Of a DNA stretch of 64,000 nt, positions 26,138 to 36,005 are shown one piece after another. The translations under genes and the position numbers were made by a program. Origin of the DNA: Sphingomonas sp. CFBP 8760 (GTDB lineage: Bacteria > Pseudomonadota > Alphaproteobacteria > Sphingomonadales > Sphingomonadaceae); the NCBI RefSeq assembly GCF_014841615.1, contig NZ_JACYUG010000002.1:230614-294613 (forward strand), given 5' to 3'. Position 1 is the first letter of the stretch; every line of letters begins with the position of its first letter. The notes beneath the pieces were generated by a model. That model had not been told where the DNA came from, made no database searches, and worked only from the letters and a program-made list of their open reading frames with translations.

Positions 26138-28207
26138 TCATGGTCGGTAACGCAGGCCCAGCCACAGGGTGCGCGGCGTGGCGCGCTCGACGATATCGGC
26201 GCCGCTGATCCCCGCCTCGACCCGTGCATCGGTCAGGTTCTCCGCGCGGCCCTCGATCGCGAGGGCGGCGTTCAGCGGGATCGCGACATAGGCGTCGACC
26301 GTCGTGGCGGGGGCCAGCGTCCGGCGGTTCTGGTCGTCCTCGAACTGGCGGGCGACATGGCGGAGGGTGACGGCGGCGGCGGCCCCGCGATAGCGGCCGT
26401 CGACCGTCGCCGACACCTGATCGCGCGGTGTCTGCGCCGGGCGCAGTCCGTCGAGCGGGGCGGCGGCACCGTCCGCCCGCACCCGCGCATCGACATGCGA
26501 CCAGGATGCGCGCACTCCGACCGGGCCGGGGCGCCATGTCGCATCCACCTCCAGCCCGTTCGAGCGGATGCCGTCCAGATTGGCGCGGACGCGGTACACG
26601 CCGCCCGCCGCCACGAAGCCGACCAGCGGAAAGCTGCCGGGACCGGTGCCGGCGGTGACGTTGGCGATCGCGTCGTCCATCACGTTGTGAAACCAGGTCG
26701 CGGCGATGCTGGTCGATCCGGTCGGCGTGAGGGTGATGCCGCCCTCCACCCCGGACAGGCGCTCCGGTGACAGGGTGGCGTCGGCGGCGGTCGCATCCGG
26801 CCCGACCCGGAACGGGCGATAGAGTTCGTTGAGCGTCGGCAGTCGCCAGCCGCGATAGGCGGCGGTACGCAGCGTCACCGGCCCCGCGATCTGCCAGGCG
26901 AGGCCGACACGCCCGGTCGCCTCCGTGCCACGTCGATCCCTGAAAGACAGGTCGGTGATCGCGGCGCCGGTCGCCAGCGTCTGTTCGCGCAGGAAGCCGC
27001 CGGCGATCCGCCACCGGTCGATCCGGCCGCCGAGCGACAGGGTGAGCGCCCCCGCCTCGACGTTGCCGTCGGCGAACAGGCCGCCGGTCACGTTGTGCCC
27101 GCCCGCGACGCGGCGGCGGGTCGGGCTGCCGGCTACGAAGGTGAAGTTCTCCTGCGTGCGTCCCGCCACGCGGCGCAGGTCCGCCCCCAGCCGCAACCGG
27201 ATCGCCTCGCCCAGTGGCGGCGCCACCTCCACCCGCGCACCAAGGCCGGTGGCGGGGGTGTTGTACTGGTCCAGCGTCTGCGTCGCGGTCGTCCGGGCGG
27301 CGTTCACGCTGGCGAAGCTGGAGGCGAAGGCGCGGCTTTGGACATAACCGAGCGCCGACCAGCTCCAGCGGCCACGGCCAACCAGGCGCAGGCTGGCATC
27401 CGCCCCCTCCGACCGGTTGGCGGTGAACGGCGTGCCGCGATCGCGCGTGTCGGTGAAGGCGGCGACGTTCGCCTGCAACTCGGTCTGCGGCGCCAGCGCG
27501 ACGACGGTACGCAGCGCGCCGGATGCCTGTTCATAGGGGGCGGGCCGATCGACCGGCCCCCGGTTCGCCGCGACGATCGGGGTGAACCCGTCGCCGCGCG
27601 TATAGGCACCCGACAGCACCGCGAACCCGCCCGGCCGGACCAGCGCCGCCGACGCCTGCGCATCGATCGAGTCGCGACTGCCATAGGCCACGTTGCCGGC
27701 CAGCGGCGCGAGCTGGTCGGGCGTCGCGCTGTCCAGTTCGATCGTTCCTGCCAGGGCGCCCGGACCATAGAAGCCGCTGCCGCCACCACGCGTCACGCGG
27801 ATGCGGCCTATCCGGTCGGTGGCATAAGCGGGAAATGCCACCCAGCCGCCGAACGGATCGGCCTGCGGTACCCCGTCGAGGATCAGCAGCGCCCGGCTGG
27901 CAGCGTTGCCGCCAAGGCCGCGCAGGGTGATGCCCTGGCTGGTCGGATTGGCGGTGCGGCTGTCCGACCGGCGGAACTGCTGCAGCCCGGCGACATCGGC
28001 AAGAACGCTTTCGAGCCGGTTCGCGGCATTGGCCTCGATCCGCGTGCGATCGATCTCGACGACATCGAACGCGCGATCGCCGGGCCGGTCAGCGAGACCT
28101 CGACCGGTAACGATGATCTCCGGCGGCAGCGTGTCGAGCGCTGTCTGCGCAAGCGCCCCGGCGGAACAGCAGGTCAGCAGGAGGGGTGCGACGCGAAAAT
28201 CGATCAT
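26138..28207 (-). CDS. TonB-dependent receptor, BtuB-like
   Basis: Outer-membrane receptor of 689 residues. After a signal peptide ([21 protein letters not shown]) come [14 protein letters not shown], a plug (about 25-150: [24 protein letters not shown], then [23 protein letters not shown]) and a barrel ending LWLGLRYRP. The plug resembles the vitamin B12/siderophore receptor group. I set the start at the ATG at 28207 because the preceding frame runs antisense-like through the damaged glycosylase gene. No cobalamin riboswitch is visible upstream, so ligand assignment is weak. It belongs to a tight minus-strand run from galT to DUF885. Confidence 0.87.
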   Translation of the reverse strand: MIDFRVAPLLLTCCSAGALAQTALDTLPPEIIVTGRGLADRPGDRAFDVVEIDRTRIEANAANRLESVLADVAGLQQFRRSDSRTANPTSQGITLRGLGGNAASRALLILDGVPQADPFGGWVAFPAYATDRIGRIRVTRGGGSGFYGPGALAGTIELDSATPDQLAPLAGNVAYGSRDSIDAQASAALVRPGGFAVLSGAYTRGDGFTPIVAANRGPVDRPAPYEQASGALRTVVALAPQTELQANVAAFTDTRDRGTPFTANRSEGADASLRLVGRGRWSWSALGYVQSRAFASSFASVNAARTTATQTLDQYNTPATGLGARVEVAPPLGEAIRLRLGADLRRVAGRTQENFTFVAGSPTRRRVAGGHNVTGGLFADGNVEAGALTLSLGGRIDRWRIAGGFLREQTLATGAAITDLSFRDRRGTEATGRVGLAWQIAGPVTLRTAAYRGWRLPTLNELYRPFRVGPDATAADATLSPERLSGVEGGITLTPTGSTSIAATWFHNVMDDAIANVTAGTGPGSFPLVGFVAAGGVYRVRANLDGIRSNGLEVDATWRPGPVGVRASWSHVDARVRADGAAAPLDGLRPAQTPRDQVSATVDGRYRGAAAAVTLRHVARQFEDDQNRRTLAPATTVDAYVAIPLNAALAIEGRAENLTDARVEAGISGADIVERATPRTLWLGLRYRP

Positions 28208-28250
28208 GCCCCGGCGCTTAGGGGAGGATGGGGCAGGGATGAAGGGCCCG

Positions 28251-28806
28251 TCAGTCGATCCGTCGAAACGGCTTGCTGAGAAAACGGGAGCCACCAAGCC
28301 CGAAGCGCCACGGCTCGGCGGCGGCGCGGGTGATGCCGATGCGGGGACCGACCTGAAGGTCTGGCTCCTCCACCCGTGGCAACAGCGTGAAAGGCGGGGC
28401 GTCGAGCGGCTGGCCGTCCAGCGCGGCGGTGATGCCCAGCGCCTGGCACAGGCGACCCGGCCCCGCGCCGCGTCGCCATGATCGCCAATCCCTCGACCGG
28501 CTCGATCGCGCGCAGCAGCACCGCCGCGCCGGGTTCGCGACCGCCGACGACGTTCATGCACCAGTGCAGGCCGTAGCTGCGATAGACATAGGCGCGACCG
28601 GGCGGGCCGAACATCGTGGCGGTACGCGGGGTGATCCCGGCATGGCTGTGCGAAGCGGCATCCCCGGCATGATACGCCTCCGTCTCGACGATCATGCCAC
28701 CGACCCCGTCCACGAGCAGCCGGCACCCGATCAGTGCACGGGCAAGATCGAGGACGGGGCGATCGTAGAAGGCAGGCGGCATGTCCGGCGCGGCAGGGGG
28801 CGGCAT
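28251..28806 (-). pseudogene. 3-methyladenine DNA glycosylase (Mpg type), frameshifted
   Basis: Removes alkylated purines from DNA in its intact form. The first frame reads [23 protein letters not shown]...[14 protein letters not shown]...[23 protein letters not shown]...[16 protein letters not shown], clearly Mpg/AAG family. The essential downstream motif [17 protein letters not shown] appears only in another frame, which continues to [17 protein letters not shown] and a TGA at 28251. The switch lies within about 28455-28480, where several residues normally found between the motifs are also missing, so a small deletion changed the frame. Without it the first frame runs to 28204 with unrelated Pro/Arg/His sequence. 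It could be a sequencing error. Confidence 0.8.
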
Positions 28807-28813
28807 TGCGGTG

Positions 28814-29974
28814 CTAGTCGACCTTGCCCGCTCCCGCCACGGCCCGCGCGACCATGATCTCCGGTTCCTCGCCCGCCGGCGTGCGGTAGCGTTCGCGGAT
28901 ACCGGCGGTCACCGCGTCGACGCCGCTTTCGGGCATCAGCGCGACGACCGCGCCGCCGAAACCGCCGCCGGTCATGCGTGCCCCACCCTGACCGTCGCAC
29001 AGCGTCGCGATCAGGTCGTGCGCGGTGGCGGCGAGTTCGTCGACCTTGGGGACGGTGACCTGGAAATCGTCGCGCATCGACGCGTGGCTTTCCGCCATCA
29101 GCCGGCCCATCGTGCGCAGGTCGTCCGATGCCAGCGCCTCGGCGGCCGCGATCACGCGGTCGTCCTCGGTCACGACGTGGCGGGCGCGGGCCAGCACGTC
29201 GCCGGTCAGCCCGGCCGCGGCGATCATGTCCAGCGTCGCATCGCGCAGCTTGGAGACGCCGAGGATACGGGCGGCTTCCTCGCATTCGGCGCGGCGGCGG
29301 TTGTAGTGCCCTTCCACCAGACCACGGACGACGCCCGAATGGATGATGACGATCGCGGTGCCGGCGGGGATCGGGATCGCCCGCGTCTGCAGCGAGCGGC
29401 AGTCGATCAGCAGCGCGGCGTCGGCGACGCTGGCGGCCGAGGCGAGCTGGTCCATCACCCCGCACTTCATGCCGACGAAATCGTTCTCGGCGGTCTGCGC
29501 CTGCACAGCGATCCTGGTGGCGTCGGGCGTTTCACCCAGCACGGCGAGCATCGCGTGGCCGACCGCCACCTCCAGCGAGGCGGACGACGACAGCCCCGCG
29601 CCGCGCGGAATGTCGCCGACGATGGCGAGGTCCGCACCGCGCAGCGTGCGGCCCTCCTTCACCAGCGTCGCGATCATGGCGCGCACATAATCGCGCCAGC
29701 CGCCATCGGGGGCATGCTCGATCGGCTGGGCGACGTCGAACTCGTCCTGCTCGTTGCCGAATTCGATCGCGACGACGCGGACGGTCGTATCGGGGCGGGC
29801 GCGCCACGCGATCCGCGTCTCGACGGGGATCGCGCAGGGCAGGACGAAACCGTCGTTGTAATCCGTATGCTCGCCGATGATGTTGACGCGGCCGGGCGCG
29901 CGGACGACGCCATCAGGCGATCCGTCGAAGGCGGCGGTGAAGCCGGCGGACAGGCGGGCGGCGAGGTCGGTCAT
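28814..29974 (-). CDS. galK: Galactokinase
   Basis: Phosphorylates galactose at C1, the first Leloir-pathway step. GHMP-kinase motifs are clear: [19 protein letters not shown] near the N-terminus, [20 protein letters not shown] for ATP binding, and [18 protein letters not shown] use the ATG at 29974 ([11 protein letters not shown], 386 residues), which overlaps the galT stop by four bases. It pairs with galT and may use galactose released by the GH53 galactanase 5 kb away; no galE, galM or beta-galactosidase is in the window. Confidence 0.94.
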   Translation of the reverse strand: MTDLAARLSAGFTAAFDGSPDGVVRAPGRVNIIGEHTDYNDGFVLPCAIPVETRIAWRARPDTTVRVVAIEFGNEQDEFDVAQPIEHAPDGGWRDYVRAMIATLVKEGRTLRGADLAIVGDIPRGAGLSSSASLEVAVGHAMLAVLGETPDATRIAVQAQTAENDFVGMKCGVMDQLASAASVADAALLIDCRSLQTRAIPIPAGTAIVIIHSGVVRGLVEGHYNRRRAECEEAARILGVSKLRDATLDMIAAAGLTGDVLARARHVVTEDDRVIAAAEALASDDLRTMGRLMAESHASMRDDFQVTVPKVDELAATAHDLIATLCDGQGGARMTGGGFGGAVVALMPESGVDAVTAGIRERYRTPAGEEPEIMVARAVAGAGKVD

Positions 29975-30999
29975 GCACGTTTCTCCAATAGGGGGCTTGC
30001 CGCGCGCAGCCGTTCGGCGGCCTGCTCGGGCGTCAGGTCGCGCTGGGGTTCGCCCAGCATCTCGAACCCGACCATGAACTTGCGCACCGTCGCCGACCGC
30101 AGCAGGGGCGGGAAGACGTGCGCGTGCAACCGCCACGGCGCGGTGTCGGCAATGCCGTGCGGGCAGCCGTGCCACCCGAAGGAATAGGGAAAGCTGGTCG
30201 CGAACAGGTTGTCGTACCGCGCCATCAGCCGGCCCAGCAGGCTGGCCAGCGCATCGCGCGCCGCATCCGACAGGTCCTCCATCCGCACGACGGGATCGCG
30301 TGCGATGATCAGCGTCTCGAACGGCCACGCCGCCCACCACGGCACGATCGCGAGCCAATGGTCGTTCGACTCCACCTCGCGCTCGCCACCGGCTTCTCGC
30401 TCGGCGACGGCATCGAGCAGGACGGTGCCGTGCTCGGCCATCCAGGCGCGCTGTCCTTCGTCCTCACGCGCGACATGCGCGGGGACGAAATCGCCGGCCC
30501 ATACCTGGCCGTGTGGATGGGGGCTGGAACAGCCCATCATCGCGCCCTTGTTCTCGAAGAGCTGGACATGCGCCCAGCGGGCGCCGAGTTCGGCGGACTG
30601 ATCGGCCCAGGTGTCGACGATCACCCGGCGTTCGGCGTCGGTCAGTTCCGGCAGGGTCCGCGAATGATCGGGAGAGAAACAGATCACCCGTGCCTCGCCA
30701 CTGGCCCCCTGTGCGGGAAACAGCGGATCGTCGACCGGGGCGGGCGTATTCGGCAACAGGGCGGCGAAGTCGTTGGGGAAGACGAAGGTGCTGGCGTAAT
30801 CGGGATTGCGTTCGCCACCCGTGCGGACGTTGCCGGGGCAGAGATAGCAGTTCGGATCGTAGGTCGGCCCGCGCGGGGGGGCGGGCGGGGCCTCCTCGCC
30901 CTGCCATGGCCGCTTGGCGCGATGGGGCGAGACCAGCACCCATTCGCCGGTCAGCAGGTTTCGCCGCCGGTGCGGATGATCGGATGCGTCGAATGTCAT
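29971..30999 (-). CDS. galT: Galactose-1-phosphate uridylyltransferase
   Basis: Exchanges UMP between UDP-glucose and galactose 1-phosphate. The 342-residue HIT-superfamily protein has [23 protein letters not shown], the zinc-site CYLCPGN, and the active-site [12 protein letters not shown] with the nucleophilic histidine of HPHGQ. The start is the ATG at 30999 ([10 protein letters not shown]); the frame upstream is unrelated. It is first in a same-strand series galT-galK-Mpg-TonB receptor-MOSC-DUF885 and divergent from the aldo/keto reductase. Confidence 0.94.
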   Translation of the reverse strand: MTFDASDHPHRRRNLLTGEWVLVSPHRAKRPWQGEEAPPAPPRGPTYDPNCYLCPGNVRTGGERNPDYASTFVFPNDFAALLPNTPAPVDDPLFPAQGASGEARVICFSPDHSRTLPELTDAERRVIVDTWADQSAELGARWAHVQLFENKGAMMGCSSPHPHGQVWAGDFVPAHVAREDEGQRAWMAEHGTVLLDAVAEREAGGEREVESNDHWLAIVPWWAAWPFETLIIARDPVVRMEDLSDAARDALASLLGRLMARYDNLFATSFPYSFGWHGCPHGIADTAPWRLHAHVFPPLLRSATVRKFMVGFEMLGEPQRDLTPEQAAERLRAASPLLEKRA

Positions 31000-31083
31000 A
31001 CAAAACCCCTCCGCCCGCCCACTACGCGTTGACCGCGCGGCCTGCAATTCCTAGCCGTGTCGAAATCATCACGAGGAAAAGCC

Positions 31084-32082
31084 ATGCCCTATCAGCCCGA
31101 TGCCCACCGATATGACGGGCGGATGCCATATCGCCGGTGCGGGCGCAGCGGGCTCGACCTGCCGGCCATCTCGCTGGGGCTGTGGCAGAATTTCGGCGGG
31201 CAGGACGTGTTCGAGACGGGGCGGGCGCTGCTGCGCCGTGCCTTCGACCGGGGGGTGACGCATTTCGATCTCGCGAACAATTACGGCCCGCCCTACGGCT
31301 CCGCGGAGGAGAATTTCGGACGCTGGATGGCGCAGGATTTCGCGCCGTATCGCGACGAACTGCTGATCTCGTCCAAGGCGGGGTATGACATGTGGCCGGG
31401 GCCTTATGGCGGGCCATCGGGCAGCCGCAAATATGTGATCGCCAGTGCCGAGCAGAGCCTCAAGCGGATGGGTCTCGATTATGTCGACATCTTCTATTCG
31501 CACCGCATGGATGCGACCACCCCGCTGGAGGAAACCGCTGGCGCGCTGGCGCATCTGCACCGGCAGGGCAAGGCGCTGTATGTCGGCGTCTCGAACTATA
31601 CGCCCGATGCAACGGCACGGATCGCGGCGATCCTGGCGGAGGAACGCATCCCCCTGCTGATCCATCAGCCGCGCTATTCGATGCTGGAACGCACGATCGA
31701 GAATGGTCTGCTCGATACGCTGGCGCAGACGGGCAGCGGCTGCATCGTGTTCTCCCCGCTGGCGCAAGGGCTGCTGACCGACAAATATCTCGATGGCGGC
31801 GCACCGGCGGCAGGCACGCGGCTGGCCAAGGCGCGCACGCTGACACCCGACCGGCTGACCGACGCGGTGCTGGGCAAGCTGCGGGGACTGAACACGATCG
31901 CGCAGGCCCGCGGGCAAAGTCTGGCGCAGATGGCGGTGGCGTGGGTGCTGCGCGACCCACGGGTCACCTCCGCCCTGATCGGCGCGCGCACCCTGGAACA
32001 GCTGGATCAGCTACTCGATGCCGTCAATGCCCCTGCGCTGACGACGGACGAACTGACCGCCATTGATGTGTTGCTGGGATAA
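31084..32082 (+). CDS. Aldo/keto reductase, YghZ (L-glyceraldehyde-3-phosphate reductase) type
   Basis: NADPH-dependent reductase of small aldehydes. The 332-residue barrel has the subfamily opening MPYRRCGRSGLDLPAISLGLWQNFG, the catalytic region FDLANNYGPPYGSAEENFG with Asp and Tyr, DYVDIFYSHRMD, and the cofactor segment SALIGARTLEQLDQLLDAV. The ATG at 31084 (MPYQPDAHRYDG) has GAGGA upstream and matches the YghZ N-terminus. It is monocistronic and followed by an intergenic region with a strong terminator. Confidence 0.88.
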   Translation: MPYQPDAHRYDGRMPYRRCGRSGLDLPAISLGLWQNFGGQDVFETGRALLRRAFDRGVTHFDLANNYGPPYGSAEENFGRWMAQDFAPYRDELLISSKAGYDMWPGPYGGPSGSRKYVIASAEQSLKRMGLDYVDIFYSHRMDATTPLEETAGALAHLHRQGKALYVGVSNYTPDATARIAAILAEERIPLLIHQPRYSMLERTIENGLLDTLAQTGSGCIVFSPLAQGLLTDKYLDGGAPAAGTRLAKARTLTPDRLTDAVLGKLRGLNTIAQARGQSLAQMAVAWVLRDPRVTSALIGARTLEQLDQLLDAVNAPALTTDELTAIDVLLG

Positions 32083-32139
32083 CGATTGCAAATTCTGCAT
32101 CTATGATAGCGTTAAACGCAATTGTTTGCGGTATAGGGC

Positions 32140-32216
32140 CGGGGTAACAGGATCAGGCCTTTCAGGCATCCTCTCCTAAAAACTTTCATGACCGGGCTTC
32201 GACCCGGTCTTTTTTT
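32140..32216 (+). ncRNA. Candidate small RNA ending in an intrinsic terminator
   Basis: Downstream of the reductase is a compact sequence with a possible hairpin GGAT-CAG-GCC / GGC-ATCC (about 32151-32170). It is followed by an unpaired CTCTCCTAAAA stretch and then a strong terminator. A weak TATAGG lies at 32132-32137. The CTCTCC segment could pair with purine-rich ribosome binding sites, as in known alphaproteobacterial sRNAs. It may equally be the 3' end of the reductase mRNA. No family was recognised, and the 5' end is a guess. Confidence 0.35.
32190..32216 (+). terminator. Intrinsic terminator
   Basis: A 7-base-pair stem, GACCGGG (32190-32196) with CCCGGTC (32203-32209), closes a CTTCGA loop and is followed by seven T residues. 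It ends transcription of the aldo/keto reductase or of the candidate small RNA and lies 8 bases from the convergent NUDIX gene stop. Confidence 0.9.
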
Positions 32217-32223
32217 GTCCGCG

Positions 32224-32778
32224 TCAGATCGGTCGGTGCAGGTCGACCAGCGACAAGGCGGCGACCGTGGTCGCGTCCTTGATCCGGCCGCTGCGGATCA
32301 TGTCGATCACCTCGGCACGCGGAAAGGCACGGGTGACGAGGCCCTGTTCCTCGACCTCCAGCGCGGTGTCGGTGCGGGTCAGATCTTCTGCCAGGAAGAC
32401 ATGATAACCCTGGTTCGCGAAGCCGGCGGCTAGGAACAGATGGCCGAGATGCACCATCCGCCCCGCGACCAGCCCGGTCTCCTCGCGCAGTTCACCCCGG
32501 GCGAGATCGATCGGATCGGCTTCGGGCGCCTGTTCCCATGCGCCTTGCGGCAATTCCCAGTAACGACCGCCGACCGGATAGCGATATTGTTCGACCAAAT
32601 GGAGCGATCCGTCCGCCTCGACCGGCACGATCACCGCGAAATCGGGTTTCTCGACGACGCCGTAGATGCCCCGCGATCCATCGGCGCGCTGCACCTCATC
32701 CTCACGGACCTGAAGCCAGCGGTTGCGATAGGCGATGCGGGAGCCGATCGTCGTGATCTCGGGCGGGGTATCGGTCAT
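32224..32778 (-). CDS. NUDIX hydrolase, ADP-ribose pyrophosphatase-like
   Basis: Hydrolyses a nucleoside diphosphate linked to another group, probably ADP-ribose or a sugar nucleotide. The 184-residue protein has AVIVPVEADGSLHLVEQYRYPVGGRYWELPQG ahead of a NUDIX box centred on ARGELREETGLVAGRM, with the metal-binding REEtG glutamates. The start overlaps the stop of the large secreted protein gene (ATGA), so the two are coupled. Confidence 0.88.
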   Translation of the reverse strand: MTDTPPEITTIGSRIAYRNRWLQVREDEVQRADGSRGIYGVVEKPDFAVIVPVEADGSLHLVEQYRYPVGGRYWELPQGAWEQAPEADPIDLARGELREETGLVAGRMVHLGHLFLAAGFANQGYHVFLAEDLTRTDTALEVEEQGLVTRAFPRAEVIDMIRSGRIKDATTVAALSLVDLHRPI

Positions 32779-35144
32779 GGCGTCGCTCCGGGGCGGGGAA
32801 GGGCAAGCGTGGCGGTAGACCCCGGCGCATCGCGCAGGCGGACCGGGACCGGGCCACCGCCGGCGGGCGGGGAAAAGGTGAGGCGGTCGCCGGTGAACCC
32901 TTCGGGCACCATCCGGTCGGCGACACCGGCGAGCAGGAACAGGTCGCGACCCGTGAGCGTGCAGACGTCGGAGCAGGTCAGCGCGGTCAGCACCGGCACC
33001 CTGACCAACGTCGCCAAAGGTTGCCAGTCGCCAGCGACATCGCCCTGCACCGGGCGAAACCGCAGCGGCCCCGCCGCCGACGCGCCGAGCGCGGTGGCAG
33101 GCGTGATCGCGGCAACCCCGACCTGCGCATCCTGCAGCGTCACGGCGGTCTTGGCGCTCGCATCGTCGCTGCCGATTTCGATCCGGTCCGTGGCGGTGAA
33201 CCGCGTCGTTCCGGCGGCCCGGAACGAAAAGGTGAGCCGGTCGCCCGCCGCGACGACACCCTCCGGCAGCGTGATCGATACGGGGGCGGGCGGGAGTGCC
33301 GACGTCACGCTGCGCGTCAGCAACGTCGCCGCCGGCCGGGCGGGCGCGACGCGCAGCCGGGTAGCCACGGTGCGGCCATCGGCCAGCGTCACGGTCGCGC
33401 CACGCGTCTCGCCCGCCGCCAGCGACAACGGTGCCGCCGCCGTCATCGTCAGTCGGTCGCCGCCGTCGACCCGCGCCAGCGCACCCGGCGTGAAGACAAT
33501 GCCCTCGACCGTCAGCGAGGCGACCGTGTCGAGCCGCGCCCCCGCGAGCGTTCCGGCCCGATCGCCGGCATGAAGCGTCAACCCGTCGATCCGTCCGGCC
33601 TCCGTATAGGCCCGCAGCGGCAGGTCGAGCGGGTCGGCGACGCCGTATCGGCCGATCCGCAGCGTGACCGCCCCCGGGGGTACATCGGCAAGCGGCAGTT
33701 TGGCCGACACGCGGTTCGCCCCGCGCGCCTCCCACGTCACGGCGCGAACACCGTCACCGGGCAGGCGTAACTCCATCGCCTCGATGCAGGCGGAGGCTGC
33801 GCCCGTCAGTTCGACCGCATTGTCACGGCCCGCGACCAGGGACGTACCCTCTCCGGCGCGCCATGCGGCGTCCTGCGGACCTTGCAGGCGAAAGCGAGGA
33901 CCGTCGAACGGCGTGAAGCCCCATCGTCCATGCAGTCGCCCGGTCAGTTCCTGTTCGAAGGCGATCGATCGCGGCACCGGTTCCCGGACGATGAAGCCGC
34001 CGCGTTCGGCATCGGCGACGACGGGCAGGTCGATTTCCTGTCCATCGCGCCCCGCGACACGAAGCGCCATGTCGCGGGCATAGCGGGTCGCATAGATCAG
34101 CGGTGCTCCCTCGACCGGCAGCACCAGCCCCGGTCGGGCCAGACACTGCGCCGCCGCGGGCGATGTCGCCCGTAACGGCGGCAACGAGGCGGGGCCGACC
34201 GGCGGCAGCGCCGCGACGATCACCGATTGCGGCCGGTTGAACGAGGGCGCGGCGTTCAGCAGCAGGCCCAGCCGATCGCCGTCATGCGTGTTGAGCGCCG
34301 GGATATATTGATAACTAGCGGTGCGGAATGCGCCGAGGATGCGGGCAACGTCGCGGACCACGCCGATATAGGGGCTGTAATAACCCGCCCCCCCCTGCGG
34401 CGTCGCGCTCAATTGAAAAGCGAGGTCGGTGGGGGTGCCGGTCAGCGCCTCCGCCATGGTACTGCTGTGCCCGTCGCTCAGGACCAGTGCCTCGCGACCG
34501 CCGGTCAGGCAGCCGGCCTGAAGTTCGGCGGGGCGGGTCAGGCATTCCGCCTTCAGCTGGATCGCGAGGCTGCGGGCGAGCGCGGGCGACGCTTCCTCCA
34601 GCCGGGTGCCGCCTTCCGCGTCGCGCCGGTTGACGCCGGTGACATAGGCATCGAGCCGGGCGCGATCGAGCGCCGCCTGATTGAGGTCCTGCGACGCGCG
34701 CACGAACGCGCCGGGGCGGCCGCGGACCGCCCCGGTCAGCGTGCCGAAATCACCCCCGGTTTCCGGGGCGAGGAAGGCGATGGCCTGCTGCGCGCCGGCG
34801 GGTACCTTGATGCGCAGGTCCCGCTGCTTCTTCTTCCAGGTTTCGGCGCGGAAGAACCATTTCTTGGGTGGCGGATTGGTGGCGCCGCGCAGGAAACCGA
34901 CGACAAGCAGATAATGCGCGGACTGGTCGGCTGGCAGGTCCGCGCGCACCAGCATCTCGTCCCCCGCCGCCAGATCGGGCACCTGCGCGATCGGCAGGGT
35001 CACGCCTGCGCGGGTCACCGTCACCGTCAGGCGCGGGCCGGCGAGGTCGAATGCCGCGACCTCGGCCGGGGCGGACAGGGGGGTCAGGACACAGGCGACC
35101 GCAGCCGCCACGCCTGCCGCCACACTGGCGATCGTTCGGGTCAT
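32775..35144 (-). CDS. Large secreted protein of unknown function
   Basis: I do not recognise this 789-residue protein. It has a signal-like N-terminus (MTRTIASVAAGVAAAVACVLTPLSAPAE), then a domain with ADQSAHYLLVVGFLRGATNPPPKKWFFRAETW and KKQRDLRIKVPAGAQQAIAFLAPE. The middle includes GREALVLSDGHSSTMAEAL. The second half is beta-rich, with repeated short modules resembling bacterial Ig-like or IPT folds (TVEGIVFTPGALARVDGGDRLTM and others) and two nearby cysteines in LTCSDVCTLTGRDLFLLAG. It is probably periplasmic or surface-exposed. Its stop overlaps the NUDIX start, and it is divergent from tlyA. Confidence 0.75.
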   Translation of the reverse strand: MTRTIASVAAGVAAAVACVLTPLSAPAEVAAFDLAGPRLTVTVTRAGVTLPIAQVPDLAAGDEMLVRADLPADQSAHYLLVVGFLRGATNPPPKKWFFRAETWKKKQRDLRIKVPAGAQQAIAFLAPETGGDFGTLTGAVRGRPGAFVRASQDLNQAALDRARLDAYVTGVNRRDAEGGTRLEEASPALARSLAIQLKAECLTRPAELQAGCLTGGREALVLSDGHSSTMAEALTGTPTDLAFQLSATPQGGAGYYSPYIGVVRDVARILGAFRTASYQYIPALNTHDGDRLGLLLNAAPSFNRPQSVIVAALPPVGPASLPPLRATSPAAAQCLARPGLVLPVEGAPLIYATRYARDMALRVAGRDGQEIDLPVVADAERGGFIVREPVPRSIAFEQELTGRLHGRWGFTPFDGPRFRLQGPQDAAWRAGEGTSLVAGRDNAVELTGAASACIEAMELRLPGDGVRAVTWEARGANRVSAKLPLADVPPGAVTLRIGRYGVADPLDLPLRAYTEAGRIDGLTLHAGDRAGTLAGARLDTVASLTVEGIVFTPGALARVDGGDRLTMTAAAPLSLAAGETRGATVTLADGRTVATRLRVAPARPAATLLTRSVTSALPPAPVSITLPEGVVAAGDRLTFSFRAAGTTRFTATDRIEIGSDDASAKTAVTLQDAQVGVAAITPATALGASAAGPLRFRPVQGDVAGDWQPLATLVRVPVLTALTCSDVCTLTGRDLFLLAGVADRMVPEGFTGDRLTFSPPAGGGPVPVRLRDAPGSTATLALPRPGATP

Positions 35145-35226
35145 CGCCCTGCCTTACCCCGTGGAACCACCGCCGCAAACCCTGCCGGGACTTGCCGCCG
35201 CCCGCCCGCAGCGCGATAGGGCAGCG

Positions 35227-35982
35227 ATGGCCAAGCAGCGCGTGGATCAGATGCTCGTCGATCGGGGCCTCGTCGAATCGCGCGCGCGGGCGCAGGCGCT
35301 CGTCATGGCCGGGCTGGTGTTCGCGGGCACGCGCAAGGTCGACAAGCCCGGCCAGCAACTGGCCGACGATATCGCGCTCGACGTGCGCGGCCGCGATCAT
35401 CCTTGGGTATCGCGTGGCGGCATCAAGCTGGCACACGGGCTGGATCACTTCGGCTGGAACGTGGCCGGTGCGGTCGCGATCGATGTCGGATCGTCGACCG
35501 GCGGCTTCACCGACGTGCTGCTTCAGCGCGGCGCGGCCCGCGTCTATGCGGTCGACAGCGGCACCAACCAGCTTGCCTGGTCGCTGCGGCAGGACGAACG
35601 GGTGATCGTCCACGAACAGACCAGCGCCCGCATCCTGACGCCGACCCACATTCCGGAACCCGTCGACCTGATCGTCTGCGACGCCAGCTTCATCGGGCTG
35701 GCCAAGGTGCTGGAACGGCCATTGTCGTTCACACGCACCGATGCGCGGCTGTGCGCGCTGGTGAAGCCGCAGTTCGAGGCGGGGCGCGGCGAGGTGGGCA
35801 AGGGCGGGGTGGTGCGGGACCCTGTCATCCATGCCCGGGTCTGCGATGATGTCGCCATCTGGCTGACCGGACAGGGCTGGACGGTCGTGGGTATCACCCC
35901 CAGCCCGATCACCGGGCCGGAAGGCAATGTCGAATTCCTGATCGCGGCGGTACGCGGCGACGGCCCGGCCGGGGAACGATAG
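35227..35982 (+). CDS. tlyA: TlyA-family rRNA 2'-O-methyltransferase
   Basis: S-adenosylmethionine-dependent methyltransferase of ribosomal RNA, sometimes annotated as hemolysin. An S4 RNA-binding domain comes first (QRVDQMLVDRGLVESRARAQALVMAGLVFAG), then an FtsJ-like domain with VAIDVGSSTGGFTDVLLQRGAARVYAVDSGTNQLAW, IVCDASFIGL and LVKPQFEAGR. I choose the ATG at 35227 (MAKQRVDQM, 251 residues), the standard start; the 22 preceding codons lack similarity. Confidence 0.92.
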   Translation: MAKQRVDQMLVDRGLVESRARAQALVMAGLVFAGTRKVDKPGQQLADDIALDVRGRDHPWVSRGGIKLAHGLDHFGWNVAGAVAIDVGSSTGGFTDVLLQRGAARVYAVDSGTNQLAWSLRQDERVIVHEQTSARILTPTHIPEPVDLIVCDASFIGLAKVLERPLSFTRTDARLCALVKPQFEAGRGEVGKGGVVRDPVIHARVCDDVAIWLTGQGWTVVGITPSPITGPEGNVEFLIAAVRGDGPAGER

Positions 35983-36005
35983 CCGGGCGCAGGATTTGGG
36001 CCGGT

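Noticed and set aside
26138..28207. Cobalamin riboswitch control of the BtuB-like receptor
   Set aside because: Only 43 bases separate it from the upstream gene and no B12-box-like sequence is visible.
28208..28726. An upstream extension of the BtuB-like receptor frame
   Set aside because: The extra residues are Arg/Pro-rich and overlap the damaged glycosylase gene; a proper signal peptide starts at 28207.
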